DNA from: Candolleomyces eurysporus
Lineage: Eukaryota; Basidiomycota; Agaricomycetes; Agaricales; Psathyrellaceae
NCBI GenBank assembly: GCA_027579435.1
Contig: JANBPK010000765.1
Span: forward strand, 1-53,590
Reading direction: 5' to 3'
Length of the DNA: 53,590 bases
Under the pieces are notes generated by a model that saw nothing but the letters and a program-made list of their open reading frames with translations, searched no databases and was not told the DNA's origin. Of the stretch, positions 1-12,096 are shown piece by piece. Each line of letters starts with the position of its first letter. Positions within the stretch are counted from its first letter, which is position 1. The position numbers were made by a program, and so were the translations under genes.

Positions 1-2
1 AC

Positions 3-416
3 AATCTTGGGAACACACTCAAGGCTCTCTATGAGCACAATGGAAACACCGATGCCCTGAACGAGAGCATTTCGCATCATCGTGACGCACTTGCGCTCCG
101 GCCAGCACCCCATCCAAACCGGTCGTGGTCGCTCGGCAACCTTGCGATAGTTCTCCTATTTCAGTATGAACATAATGGAGAAATTCGGGTTCTCAATGAA
201 GCGATAGACCTTTGTCGCGAGCTTCTTGTTCTCCATCCCTCTGGGCATCGATCCCGCGCACTATCTCTTCAAAAACTAGTAAGGCGTTTGAAAAGGCGTT
301 TTGCGGTCACCGGAGATGAAGCGGACCGTGCAGAAATTCAAGTTTTGCAACAAGAACTTGACAAAACTGAATCTGGTGTGGAGAACAATGAATCAGGAAT
401 GGAAGATGATAGCTAG
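3..416 (+). CDS. Tetratricopeptide-repeat protein, C-terminal end (5' partial)
   Basis: An open frame runs in from the left edge and stops at TAG 414-416. It encodes about 137 residues. At least two TPR units of the basidiomycete TPR_10/TPR_12 style are visible: NLGNTLKALYEHNGNTDALN, then ALALRPAPHPNRSWSLGNLA, then LLFQYEHNGEIRVLNEAIDL. The last part is an acidic tail (DKTESGVENNESGMEDD). In Agaricomycetes such repeats usually form the long C-terminal part of proteins that carry an N-terminal CHAT, NACHT or NB-ARC-type domain; here that part lies outside the window, so the catalytic identity is unknown. The TPR call is seen directly; any role as a receptor or scaffold is inference. Confidence 0.8.
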   Translation, partial: NLGNTLKALYEHNGNTDALNESISHHRDALALRPAPHPNRSWSLGNLAIVLLFQYEHNGEIRVLNEAIDLCRELLVLHPSGHRSRALSLQKLVRRLKRRFAVTGDEADRAEIQVLQQELDKTESGVENNESGMEDDS

Positions 417-1212
417 GAAGAGGATTCGGACGGATTGTCGCTGTCTTATGATCCTGCTACCAGGGACATTGGTGATTCGAACAACTTATTTGCCTTGCCA
501 TATGTACGTAGACTGCCACTGCAGACATGGATAATTTCGCCATTCACTTATTGTTTATAACCCATGTAGCACAACAAATAACCTGTACAAGTATCCTACC
601 TTATCTCATGGATTTTGTGGTTCAGCGGGAGTACAAACAAGAGGAACATCGATCTCCCGAGAGGAAGGGAAATACTTTATACCTTACCAAGAACCGCTCT
701 GCGCTAGGAGTGCAGGTCTAGGGTTGTGGATCATGAAAATTGACGTCGTAGTTGGATTCTCGTTACTAGCAGGTGGTACGGCCGGGCATACCAAAGCTGT
801 TATTCTGTCTGTATCCCTGCAGCCTCTCTACGGTGGGTCACGATCACTTCATGCACTCCTCAAGCATTCGAAAGATCCCGCCATTCTCAGGGTACATAGG
901 TCGTTTAGCTGCGTGACGTCACGCGTGTCCTGATGAGTGGCACCGTTTCCCGTTTCCTTCAAGTTTGCCGGCAATTCTCAACTGTCAAACCCGTCAAATT
1001 TTGGGAAAATTTACGGCCATTGATATAGCTTCTTCAAGGACTCCCAAATGTCCTGACCCGCGATCCTGTGTGTACGGTTTCATTTCTGGCGATAGGCGTA
1101 AAAGGGACAAACATTTGCAATGCACAACTCGTGTCTGACCTCAGGCGAACTCCGCTTGACGCTAGTGAGTTTTTCGCTCTCGAAAACCCCCACCCCTGAC
1201 TCTAGGACGCAC
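417..1212. other. Intergenic stretch, no supported gene
   Basis: Short open frames occur (for example 527-721 and 724-933), but none has recognisable composition, splice context or family similarity. Nothing further is supported here. Confidence 0.5.
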
Positions 1213-1973
1213 ATGCCATCCAATACCAGCAACACTCAGCTGAATGCAGAAGCTGCACCCGACATACCATCCAGAGATCTGATCCAGCACGTTCCACGAC
1301 GATACAAGCCGTTGAAGAAATTAGAGTAACCGCATTACCGGTCATAGTGGTCAAAATTTTCACCGCTAGTCGTTAGTTCCCTGGTCTCTTGGTCTTCCAC
1401 GGAAATCTTATCCTCGATTGTCTTGTTCCCCCAGGGCTGCTGGACAGGTGCCCTTCTCGTGATGCACGCGAATTCACGCACATGCGGTACTCTGCGGTCA
1501 TCTGCGATCCCGACCACTTCAAAGACTCTCACTTCACCCTCTGCCAAATGCATTACGAACCTCCACGTCGGACGGAGCTATTGATTGGAATCACGATGAG
1601 TAACGAGAACGAGGAGCTCTTCAGCCAAACGATGTACGCCGCGATGACTCGGAAGAACATTCTCAACCTTACCAGGCGCCGTGGGAGTAGGATATGGCGT
1701 GAAGAAGCTGGGAAAAGAGTCGTGGTTTGCATCGTTGGCAATGGCCGAAGCCGGATCCATCCAAAGACGTTGGATGTCACGGTGCTTGCGGCCATGGGCG
1801 TGTACAAGGAGGATCTCGTCAAGACCCAGGTCAACAGTAAGTACGCAGGGCTCATCCTCACTTCTCNTTTTTTGTTCTGATGGACTGGGTTTATGCTAGA
1901 TGATCATCAGGCTCTGGTGCACTGCGAAGTGCCCCTTTTTGACCGGTTGGCGAAACTGAGAAGACCTTGGTAA
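1213..1973 (+). pseudogene. Truncated chitin synthase relic (N-terminal part only)
   Basis: The sequence reads as the start of a fungal chitin synthase of division 1 type. A Met-led piece ends in VPRRYKPLKKLE just before 1330. The reading resumes after about 50-60 bases (intron or damage) with VFHGNLILDC, then REFTHMRYSAVICDPDHFKD, then MHYEPPRRTELLIGITMSNE, then VVVCIVGNGRSRIHPKTL and LAAMGVYKEDLVKTQVN. A GT-AG intron (about 1828-1900) can be drawn, but the frame then ends at TAA 1971-1973 after about 20 poorly conserved residues. A full enzyme has about 900 residues; the DxD and QRRRW catalytic motifs and all membrane segments are missing. The usual CIVSDGR motif reads CIVGNGR, so a conserved Asp is lost as well. 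It cannot make chitin as it stands. The family call is strong; whether it is transcribed is unknown. Confidence 0.82.
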
Positions 1974-2334
1974 GATAGTTTTGGCGACTCTGTTGGTCGT
2001 ACGAGAGACGCAATTGAGGGACACGAGTCCATCATTTCGATAGTATTATGGAGCATTGCAATGTTGGTATTCTGCCGAGAATTGAGCAATGCTTTCGAAC
2101 CCTCCTATCCTTTGTCTACAGAAGCACTTCACCCGAACGAAGCACGAAACACCAGGTAACATACCATGATTGAGAATGAGTGTATTTATAGTCCGGGTCT
2201 CTTGGCCAGACACATTCTGCTGAACGCAGTTCGCACAGGGCCATCAAATATGCAAGGGCGCAATGAGCACGGTAGATAAGCACATGAATTATCCGAGTCG
2301 GTCAGTAGAGTACTAGAAATACACAGTTCAAAAA
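1974..2334. other. Spacer between chitin synthase relic and ABC transporter 3' end
   Basis: About 360 bases with no recognisable coding segment. Further degraded chitin synthase sequence could lie here, but I could not read any motif. It contains the 3' flank of the minus-strand ABC transporter. Confidence 0.4.
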
Positions 2335-5300
2335 TCAAGCCGTCGAGGAGCTTCCCTTCTTCTCCGCGACTTCATAGAAATGATCCTTATCTCCACTCTC
2401 ATCAACCAACGCCTTGAAGAAGCCTTTTTCCTTTGCCAGCAATTCCTTAGGTGATGCGAATTCAACCTGAAAAATAGCTCGAGTCAGATGTAAGTCTACG
2501 ATAGCGGTCGTGCTTTCGCTTACAATATTACCAGCATCCAATACCATCTACAAGATAAGTTTTCGTCAGCTTGGAACTGGTACAAGATGAGATGGCTTCG
2601 GAGACTCACGATTCTGTCGGCGTCCATGATGGTTTGCAAACGATGAGCGATAGTCAACACAGTCACATCGGATCCAAGCTCTCGTCGAAGGGTATTTTGG
2701 ATGATTGCATCTGTTTCGTGATCTAGAGACATACACCGTCAGAAGTTGCCTACAATGCTGTGAAAACTCAACACCAACCTATTGCAGAGGTAGCTGAGAG
2801 ACCGTGAATCAGTCTATGAAATATCGAAGCTTGAAACGGATACGAACCTTCATCAAGGATCAATAACTTAGTGGACCTAACAATGGCTCGCGCAAGGGCG
2901 ATGATCTGGCGCTGTCCAGCCGAAACGTTAGTCCCACCGCTTGCGATTGTGGTGTCAAGACTGAGACGGCCTTCATCCGAGTCGCCTTGGGAAGCATATA
3001 AACCGGATGACTTCAGCGCGGCGTTGAGGGTGGCGTCGTCATACTCTTCGAAAGGATCCAAGTTGTACCGCAGAGAGCCTGTAAGATTGATTCAGCAGTT
3101 TCTTCCTCGCCAGTTAGGTGTCACTGACCGCTCAAAAGTTCAGGCTGAGAAGACAGTCAGCAATAAGTACACCAACGGAGTGGTGTGTACATACCGACTG
3201 AGGAATAATAGTGATATGCGAACGAAGGGCGTCGAGATTGATCTTATTCGTTGCTAACCCATCGAAGTAAACTGTACCCTCAGTGATGATCCCGCGCAGC
3301 AACGCCAGCGTGAGGGTGCTCTGTTCTCGTCAAATCCCAGTCAAGCCTGCAAGCTACTCAAACCACATACCTTTCCGCTGCCCGTGCGTCCGACAACACC
3401 AATTCGCTCGCCTGCACGGATATTGAAGGTCAAGTCGTGGAGGACAGCAGGTCCAGCCTATGTATGGGTCGATTATAAGGGTTGTCCAACGTAGAAAATA
3501 GGTAATAACGAACCTTAGAATACCGTGCAGTGAGGTTCTCAACCCGTAGGTCACCACTGGTAGGCCAAGAAGCAGGAGGTTTCCCGCTCTCTGTAGGCTT
3601 CGGCTCTTGCTCGATCTCGAGGTAAGCAGCGATCCTCTCCATGCTGTACCGATTCGACACAGTTAATTACTCGGGTCGACCCGTTGCAAGTGGAATAAAA
3701 GAACGTACCTATTAGCCTCCACTTGGAACACATTGAAAACCCGAACCATATAGAGGATAGTGAGAGTAAATTCAACAGCGCGGTTCAGAGAGAAACCGAT
3801 GTTCGCAGCGCTGGTCGTGCTCGCAAAAGTCAAGTACGCAGCCAGGGACGCCGTGAAGACGGCTCCAAGAGAATCTATACGGATCCCAATCCACCTGTTG
3901 AGATCGTAATTCAATCGCGAGATCCTAAGGTAATGGTCGATTCTACGTCTGGACTCAATCTTGAAGATGTCCTGTGCCCCGTACGCCCGGATCGACACTG
4001 CACGTGGAATAGTCAGCAAGGTGTGGAATATATAACAGAGTGAACTTCGAGAGCTGACCTAGCCCAGCGATCGCTGCGCTGAAGTGCGATAGCATTGGTG
4101 ACTTTGCATTGCTAACAGCGTGTCAAAAATTCGTCAACAAAAACAGACTGCCAGCCCAGGGTGAAAACTTACCTAAGTTCTCGTTTCACCGAAAGCTGAG
4201 CCTTCAAATAGCGGCTCCCGATGAAGATACCCAGCCCGGCGACGAGCAGACCGGGCAGCGCGAAAATTGGGACAAAGAGAACCGCAGAAAACAAGCTGAT
4301 GGAGACCACAAAGATCAAGCTGACGACTCCGTCACCATAGATAACCAAAGTCGAATCCAATGACTGGATATCCTGCGTCAGGCGGGTGATAACTCTGGAG
4401 ATGGGCGTTTCGTCGAGCCACCTATGCGGAAAGTCAACAGCTGGTTTTCAGACGTGATTCAGAATCACGCACCTCAAAGTAGCACCAAGAACCGTTTCAG
4501 TGAGTGATTTGTGAATCGTCTTTGATGCTCTCATGNCCCCCCAAAGTAAACCAGATATCTTTACTAAAGTTGATCGCGAGAGAAATGAAAGTCAGGCCAA
4601 CATAGATCCCGAGGTACCTACAAATCAACAGGTCAGCACCAATACACAAAGAAAGCCTCAAAGCTTACTTGACGACAGGAACTTCTTCTGGTCGATGAGT
4701 CTCATATTGCGAGCTCCAGCGTCCCAAGAACCAGAGGTTAAAGCTGGCCATGAAATTCTCCGAGATGTGTCCTCCAATCCAAAGCGTGAAGAACAGCACA
4801 ACATGGTGTCCACCTAGACCCTTCAACAGCAGCTTGAGCGCCTTCCAGCTAACAGTGCCATGCTGGACCTCCTCCGCGACGATCAACTTGCCGCTTGCTT
4901 TCTTTTCCTTCCCTGCAAGTTCGTCGATCAGCGAATCGTCCTCGGCAATGGCGAGTTCGTCCTTTTCGTATTCAGCTTGGAGGGTAGGCTCAGCTTGAAG
5001 CACTTCAGAGATGTCTTGTCCGTGGCCAGTGACAACCCCGGTAGAGCTGACGGTAACGATGAAGTCCGTGATGGGGCGAGCGAGAGCAATGTTGTGTGTC
5101 TGCCATATTCACTGAGAAACTGTGGAGGGGATGGCATGTGGAATAGTACGCACGACGAGAAGGACAGTTCGACCTTTGACGAGATCCCCTTTCAAGCATT
5201 TGTTGACAACCCATTTTGCGCTGCGTGGCCATCAATCAGAAAAGATTCGACACGAATGAAATAGAAGCGCGTACGTATGAACATCCAAAGCAGCCAGTAT

Positions 5301-8300
5301 ATCGTCGAGAAGGATGATTTGAGCGTCAGAATAGATTGCTCGTGCCAGCGTCAGACGCGCCTGGTTGCTTGAAGGTCACTACTGATCCAGTCTACAAATA
5401 TATCACGGGTCTTACCTTCTGACCACCACTGATAGGATAGTATATGATCAGCCGAAGCACTTATTTTGACCTTCGAAAAAGAACTCACCTCAACGTCAAC
5501 CCGCGCTCTCCAACCTCAGTCGCATCCCCGGCCTCGAACAATTCAAGGTCAGGTTCCAAAGCGCACTGATACAAAACTGACGTATGCCATCATCAGTACC
5601 GATGAGATGGATGATTTCACAACGCCGTAGAGACACCTACCCTTCTTGTACCGCTCTTCGTCGTAAGCGGAATGGAACAGAATGTTCTCCCGGATGGTTT
5701 CGTTCTGAACCCAGGATTCCTGCACGGCAAACGCAACACCTCCAGCACGTGGGAGGTTGAACGATGAGTCGGGTTCGCTCGGAGCGAAGTGCATCTCGCC
5801 TATCAGATACAGAGTGAGATCGGGAGGGTGTAGCAGAACAATCCGGAAGGGACGTACCAAGGAGGGCCATAAGCAACGAAGTCTTTCCAGAACCACTGAA
5901 ACACATAATCGTTTTCAGTATACACAAGACCGCTAGTCGAATCAGTGGGCAACGCACGTAGGGCCAACGATGAGGTTAATCTTCCCCTCCATGAAGCGCA
6001 ACTCTCCCGGAACTGTCAACTTGAAAGACGAAGAAGGCGTAGATTCACCATTTGCCTCGGGAGTCCAGGTAAAGCTGGCATTTCGAAGGTACAAGCCATC
6101 ATCTTCAACCGGCTGAGGCTGAACAAGGGCAGAAGAGCTTTCAGTAAGTTCATAAGAATCTAGGAGGTCCGTCTCCTTGAAGAAGGCGTTGAATCGATCG
6201 ATGGAGACCCTGCCTGAAAGAATATAAAGAATCAGAGATCACGACACGGGGAGAGTGCAAAGCCAGGAATAGATTCATACCTCGGACGATTGAGCTCAAG
6301 ATCATGCTGGAACGTCCCAACTCGTCTCGCAAATTCCCAAAGACAATCATGCTCGAGAAGATCCTGGAAGCTGTCAGTTCTATCTTCATAACCAAAGCCG
6401 CAACCGCGTAAGTGGCGAGCATGGTGAAAACCGGTATCAATTGGCTGGAACACGGAGATTCAGGATATGGAACTTTCCATGGACCGGAAGTCAGCTTACG
6501 TGACGAGCATGATGAACAAGAGGACCACCTATATACACCACTAGATTCAGATATTTTGAAAAGAGCGTAATCAACGGGCACTCACCCTCCATTTCCAAAC
6601 CAACTTCAACTCTTCATCTCTTCGCTTGTCGACCTTCTCTTGAATTTTCTTCTCCCAACCGAACAACTTGATGGTCCTCAAGACTCCCATCGCTACACAA
6701 CCTATCAGCACCAACTTGAACAATACACATTGAGCCCCTTACATTCCGTCAGTGTCTGGGTTCGATCGTCCGTCTAGCAAGGATCGGTGAGGAAACTGGA
6801 TGGGAACAAACGGTAGCCCTGACATACCTTCTTCATCTTTTCGGTCTGGACGCCCTGCAGCAAACCCGTCAAGTAGCCAGGGACGGGGAGCAACGCAACC
6901 ATCAACCCCAGCCCGACAAACGCACTTGAGAAGACTCGGTGAGCACGAAGCAATATTGGGGAAACCAAAGGAAGTAGAGTAGACTAACCTCCATCCAAGG
7001 ATGAGATACAGAAACACGGAAGAGCAGACGATTTGCAGAGGGAAATACCAGACTAGACGAATCGCTGAGCTCATAGGACAAACCCAGAATGAAACATACT
7101 CACAGAGCATAACGAAATGATTGGCCTGCGTAACACTAGCCAGATCGGACGTGACCAAGTTATTGAGCTTCCCAATGAAATTTGACGTATCCTTCTTCTT
7201 GCCTTCATCCTTATCCTTCTCAGAGCCTTCGCTCACAACCCTGATTCGAAGACTATAGTTGAAGATGAGTTGAGTCAAAATGGATTCCGTTTGGACGACG
7301 ACATGGTTCATCGTCGTGACATAATATTGGAACCCCATCGAGCCAAGGACCGGGACAAAGAAGAGACAAAGGATCCAGAACCAGGGCCGAACGGGGGTCT
7401 CATCAGTTTGACCCGACTCGAGCAGGCTAGAGGGAATCGCGTGAACAACGTGTTGGGGGAACGGAAGAGATAGAGGAGCTTACACCAAGAGTCGGTTGAT
7501 AGACACGGGGGCGGCGAATTGGCCAGCTGTATGGACCGTCATGGCGATGACGCCGATAAAGTATTCGTACGCTGGGCAAGGTCAAAGGTCATAAGTAAGA
7601 AGGACTTGTACGAGCAGTGGTTGGATTTACCAAACAGTCGTAGGAGACTCAAGCCAATATGACGTCCTTTTCGAAGTTTGACGGGATCTACCGTCTGCAG
7701 AAGGGTCAGGTTTAAAGTGAGAGGAGAGGAGCAATCCAAGACTGACAGAGAGGGAAGCTTTGGCGAGGTTTTCTGCCCGGTCATAGTCTGCAATTGGGGG
7801 CATATCGTCTGGCGTGAGGTGCGGCAACTTGTTTGCGAGAGTAATAGTTGGACTGAGGTAGCTATACGTGTTGAAGGACAAGACAGAAGCCGTCTGTTCA
7901 GGATGAGGTTGCTCCGCAGGGTGCTTAGTCGTTCGGGTTAGAAGTTGTTTCATTCGAAAGGGCGAGTAAACGCTACCTTAGGGTCCACTGGTCGGTAGGC
8001 GCTGGGAATGCATGCCGGAACGACCAAAGCGGTCAAGAACAGAGCGGCAATCTTCGCCCAAAGCACCCAGCCTTCTGCAGCATCCAACGGTTCGTTCCTG
8101 AAGGTTGCAAGCGGCCACACATCGCGATAAGCGTAGACTGCCAGCTCAGAGAATAGAATCAAAGTGTTGTGGCGGCTTGTCCAGTGCCACCCTGGTGTCG
8201 AGATAGACAAAAAGGAAAGGACGAGGGACCAGGCCTAGATAGCAAAGATTTAGCGTAGCTCGGCCCAGTTTTCTGAATACTCACGTTCGACAGTAGCAAG

Positions 8301-8845
8301 AACTTGGCCGTGTACTGTTCGAACCCCGTGCCTTCATTGGTGAGGGCCTTCAGAACAGAGGGCACCGAGAGCCCCACCAACGCTGCGCTGCCCAAGAGCC
8401 GTGCAACCTTCCACAGCAATCGTCCGATGCCTCCATTTTTAGCAATCACGCCCCCCTCCTTTTCCACCCCATCGAACGCGTCGTCGTTTCGACCCTGGTC
8501 TTGTCTAACTTGTTTTGAAGCAAAGTGCGAGCTGACGCGCGAGATGAGGTACCCAACCGAGAGCAGAGCAAACACAGGTGGTATCGAAAAGAAGGTCAGG
8601 CTACTGCAAAGCTGGTCAGGACTTGCAGGACGTCGTGAACATCAGGACACTCACTCCGAGCTTTCACCCAGGCCGTCTAAAATCAAGCCGGTACCGTGTT
8701 GAAAATGGTCACTACGACGCGTTCAGCGTTGGCGCATGCCTCTCCGATACACCACTCACTCTAGCTCGCTTTGCCAGTTGCCATAGAGGGGCGTTTGACC
8801 ATCTGTAAATGATTCATTCAGCCAGAAAGATATGGGCTCGTCCAT
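2335..8845 (-). CDS. ABCC/MRP-type full-length ABC transporter (multi-exon)
   Basis: This is a complete MRP-type exporter with layout TMD0-TMD1-NBD1-linker-TMD2-NBD2, spread over many short exons; the stop is TGA at 2337-2335. I chose ATG 8845-8843, which opens [22 protein letters not shown]1 has Walker A VGPT|GSGKTS split by an intron (about 5960 and 5885), a Q-loop in [21 protein letters not shown] (about 5415) and Walker B IILLDD (about 5310). NBD2 has Walker [10 protein letters not shown] (about 3390), signature [16 protein letters not shown] (about 2910), LLILDE and the His switch LTIAHRLQ (about 2645). An acidic linker ([20 protein letters not shown]) lies near 4950. Members export glutathione conjugates, bile acids or drugs from cytosol to vacuole or outside; the substrate here is unknown. 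In the first exon, bases about 8686-8757 read one frame off relative to both sides, which looks like two compensating indels. A paralog starts at 50927 on the other strand. Confidence 0.9.
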
Positions 8846-9424
8846 GGTATTATCGCAACGCGCTCGCTGCGTCGAGCTGGTTGGTTATCTAGTACGTGGA
8901 GGGTTTTCTGGTGCTCTTCAAGTGCAAGGTGGTTGAGCGGGGATTGGTCGAGCCTGAGTTAAAAGAGCCACAGTTCCGAGTGTTGAAACCTAGACCGTGT
9001 GTGCGATTGATGAAATGCATGTGCTTCTATATGTCAATGAGGGGAAGAAAGCAGCTTCCACATGTTCCGACCAATTTAAATGTCGCGCGCCTAAAAATAG
9101 AAAGCCCCTATGCCATCACCTACGCGACAAGAACTCGCGCCTTCCTTCCACTTCATAATCATTGCTGCCTTTGAGGTAGCCGAACCCTTGAAGTTCGATT
9201 GCGAAGCTCGTTCTTAGGTCACAATCAGGTAGACAACATCGGACATCCAGCAAATACCTACGCATCCAGAATTCTCGGTGGCGAAAAACTTGGACGTACA
9301 TTCCCGGTCTGATGACTCACGACCTATCCATCATGGAGATTAACCGAGATAGCTATTGCTGCGGAATGCGCAGGAAGTTCTTCGAGTACATAGATGTCTC
9401 AAAATAGAAATCAATTGTACACCA
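8846..9424. other. Intergenic, upstream region of the ABC transporter
   Basis: About 580 bases without a supportable gene. This holds the presumed promoter of the minus-strand MRP transporter; no clear element was recognised. Confidence 0.4.
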
Positions 9425-9772
9425 TTATGACTCGACCCCAGGCGGATAGAAGGACAAACAGATGTGAACATATCGTCCATCATCCTTCGATATCTTGACT
9501 AGCACCCCAAACAGCTCCCCGCTGAAGAGTAGTGGAGAGTCCACCTAGTAAAGTAGCCAATTGAACGTAAATTCCTCTCTCGCTGCTTTCAGGTCTTAGC
9601 CTACTAGTAGGGTATACGTACTTCGCAGAAAATCGGAGTTGCGTTCAGATGAACTGCAGTCAAGTCCTGAGGATACGAGAAATGTTCTTAATTTCTGTCG
9701 TGTTAGATTGAAGCACCTGCAAATCAGAGCACATAAACTCACCTTAAAGCGATCGGGAATATTCGCTTCCAT
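9425..9772 (-). CDS. Possible 64-residue protein from three small exons
   Basis: Three segments join cleanly in phase 0: 9772-9743 (MEANIPDRFK), 9666-9622 (DLTAVHLNATPIFCE) and 9544-9425 (VDSPLLFSGELFGVLV to YPPGVES and TAA). Each junction has a good GT-AG pair: GTGAGT...CTCAG, then GTACGT...CTAG. The product has a balanced, protein-like composition and no signal peptide. I do not recognise a family. It lies directly downstream of the degenerate NACHT copy, so it could be the surviving 3' exons of a larger, decayed gene rather than an independent microgene. The splice pattern is seen in the sequence; expression is not known. Confidence 0.4.
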
Positions 9773-9775
9773 CCT

Positions 9776-11512
9776 AACAATGCTGCGTGATTAATACAGC
9801 CATCGGAAAGTAACGTATCAAGGTTTCACCATCCACCTTGCTGAGTGAACTCGACAAGTTCGTCCTCATTCCCAGTGGTTCCCAGGATAGATATGAGGAG
9901 CGCCATCTCTGGCATCGAAAATTTCTCAAATTCTGTGTACAGGGCTTGAATAAGGCTAATGATGCTATGAGGACTCTAGGATCTTAACACGCACTGGATT
10001 TCAAACGATACTTTCGTCCTCCAAGAATTCTGTGAAGGGTCGATGGTATAGTTGGAGCTTGAATATTGAATCCCTGAAACTGCCAGGTCCAAACTTCACA
10101 AGGGAGTGAAGATCATAAACAAGTTATTCATGAGCTGTCTCTCCAATGCTGAGTATGCTATTGAGGTTGGTCACACTGCTGAGGGTGTGTGGGCTAACGT
10201 CGCTCAGGCAGCGGATTCCTGTAGCAGTAGCAATATGGTAAGCTCGGAAGAGCAGCACGAAGTCGCGTCCACTGTGAATATCGACGGCTTCGTACGCTTC
10301 CTTGGCAACTGTCAAAATGCTGGCGTAAAGTATGTCGAGGGTTTCGAAAGGCCGGGGGAGTTGCCCCTCGCGGGATGTCAACGTCCGGGAACGATCAACT
10401 CGAGTCTGTCCACTGGAGAACTTCGACGCTCGGAACGTATTTGACCACGGTAGTAGCATAAATGAACTGCCCTGATGCGGCTCGGACGAGAACTTCGATA
10501 TCCATTCCAGTGGGCTAGAGGTGACGACTGTTGCCGCCAATATCGCGAAGCCTTCTCCAAAAGCATCGACGAATATTTGCGGTGGCATCATAATTGTCGT
10601 TAAATTGTATGTGTATGCCGCCTCGTGCAGATAACCGCCGGGTTCAAGCGCACTGCGAATTGCCCATTCTGGCCGACTGGCGATGAAGATGCGGGAGCGG
10701 AGGCTGCAGTTGAGAAGGCCTCTGTAAACTGCGGATAAAACCACTGCCTGGTGCTCAGCACTCGTCAAGGGCGTAGATTAGGATAACGTGCGAAAGAGTA
10801 CCGAGGTCTATCCCTGGGTTCCTCCGCAGGCATTCTAAGGGGTTTGCTACGAGGCTGGATACTGATTTTTGTACCAAGCTGGAGAAGATCATAGGATCTT
10901 CTACTGGATTTCCGATCAACTCGCCGAGTTCAGGGCATCCCCTCCTCAATTGTGATGAGATGGCGGAAATGAGGCTTTTTGGCCGTGTTTCGGGTGGAGT
11001 CTGTCGTCGAGAAGAAAGATGAAGCTAATAGGATACTTCCTTTCGCAGATTTCGGGAATTGTCTACTGCAACGCAGACTTGCCTACGCCCGCAGCAGCCG
11101 CCATGCAGAGCAGGCACTGTGGAGAATCCCTATCTCCAATCCGATCCATAAGATTGCGAATAAACTTGACGCGAGTGTCTTCACAACACTTGGGAGGGTC
11201 ATAACGGGCACCCGAGTCGTGGAAAGCCCTCGGTGCATTGTACAGGACCAAAGCTTGCAAGCCTGATAGACTGACATGACATATATACCGTGGGAGGTCT
11301 CAATGGATGATCCTTTGAGAATCTAACGGGCAAACAAAGTACTTACCACCACGACCATGAAATTTGGGTTGGGTATCCACTGTGACATAATTCGCATTGG
11401 CCTCGTCAACATAGAGCAAGTTTCCCATTTCAATGGAAGTGTTGTGCATTCTGTAGAAACGACCGCGGTGCGGTCTGGCTCGTAGGTGTTCAGGACTCTC
11501 GAGGTTGTCCAT
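9776..11512 (-). pseudogene. Degenerate NACHT NTPase (copy 1 of 3)
   Basis: This is a decayed paralog of the two NACHT genes upstream. Exon 1 (ATG 11512) encodes MDNLESPEHLRARPHRG and ends at FHGRG with a GTAAGT donor. The next exon starts after CTATCAG in the same phase as the intact copies and reads ARYDPPKCCEDTR and AAAAGVGKSALQ. Lesions follow: TAG right after SALQ where the paralogs have a second Gln; frameshifts before SSFFSTTDSTRNTA and after it; Walker B changed to LIYALDEC; a frameshift after RIFIASRPEWAIRSAL; TAA after GETAHE; and TGA after TQQGGW. Downstream remnants such as LYHRPFTEFLEDES and NLDTLLSDGC still align with the paralogs' C-terminal part. The first Gly of the P-loop is also replaced by Ala. 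It cannot encode an intact NTPase. Confidence 0.85.
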
Positions 11513-11798
11513 TTCTATTGTTGCGAAAGAGGTCTGTGATCATAATCGAGAACGCTGAGGCTGTTCTTGAAAAGAAAGATGTGAAGGCTGGTGAAGAGGT
11601 ACCCATGATAGTCCCCAGCTGCTGGCGAGACCGTGACATCGTTCTATACTTGGAGAATCCTGTTCGGGCTGGGCAGCGCTGAGGGGAGTATATCGGGGAG
11701 AGAGAAAGGGTAACGATAGGATGGTTAGGCGCTCAGGCCATAGCGGTGATTGGAAAGAGGCGAACACTGCGGCACAGCTGCAAGTGGATCCTCAGGTC

Positions 11799-12074
11799 TC
11801 AGGTCCCACAGGAGTGAACGAGTGGGCGAAGGGTAAGCAAGGGTCCTTGATGCGTCCTCAGCGAAATAGTGGACAATGTTGCCTGGAAGCGTTCCCTGAA
11901 AGGCCGTTCAAAACAACCAGATTCAGATGATAATATAGAAGGATCGCGACTTGCGCCCTGCCATAGCATCATAGCATACGAGACCTCCTGTTTGCCTCCA
12001 GTCTGAGATGCAAACATTGCAAAGTTCGGTTCAACCGAACTCCTTCCATCTTCTTGGCTACCGCCAGGAGCCAT
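11799..12074 (-). CDS. Small unrecognised ORF (91 codons)
   Basis: An ATG-led open frame beginning MAPGGSQEDGRSSVEPNFAM and ending HSCGT. No signal peptide, membrane segment or known motif is visible. It lies upstream of the NACHT pseudogene on the same strand, so it might be a remnant of an upstream exon. It could equally be a chance frame. Confidence 0.2.
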   Translation of the reverse strand: MAPGGSQEDGRSSVEPNFAMFASQTGGKQEVSYAMMLWQGASRDPSILSSESGCFERPFRERFQATLSTISLRTHQGPLLTLRPLVHSCGT

Positions 12075-12096
12075 TCAAATTCTGGTAGGGAATGCG

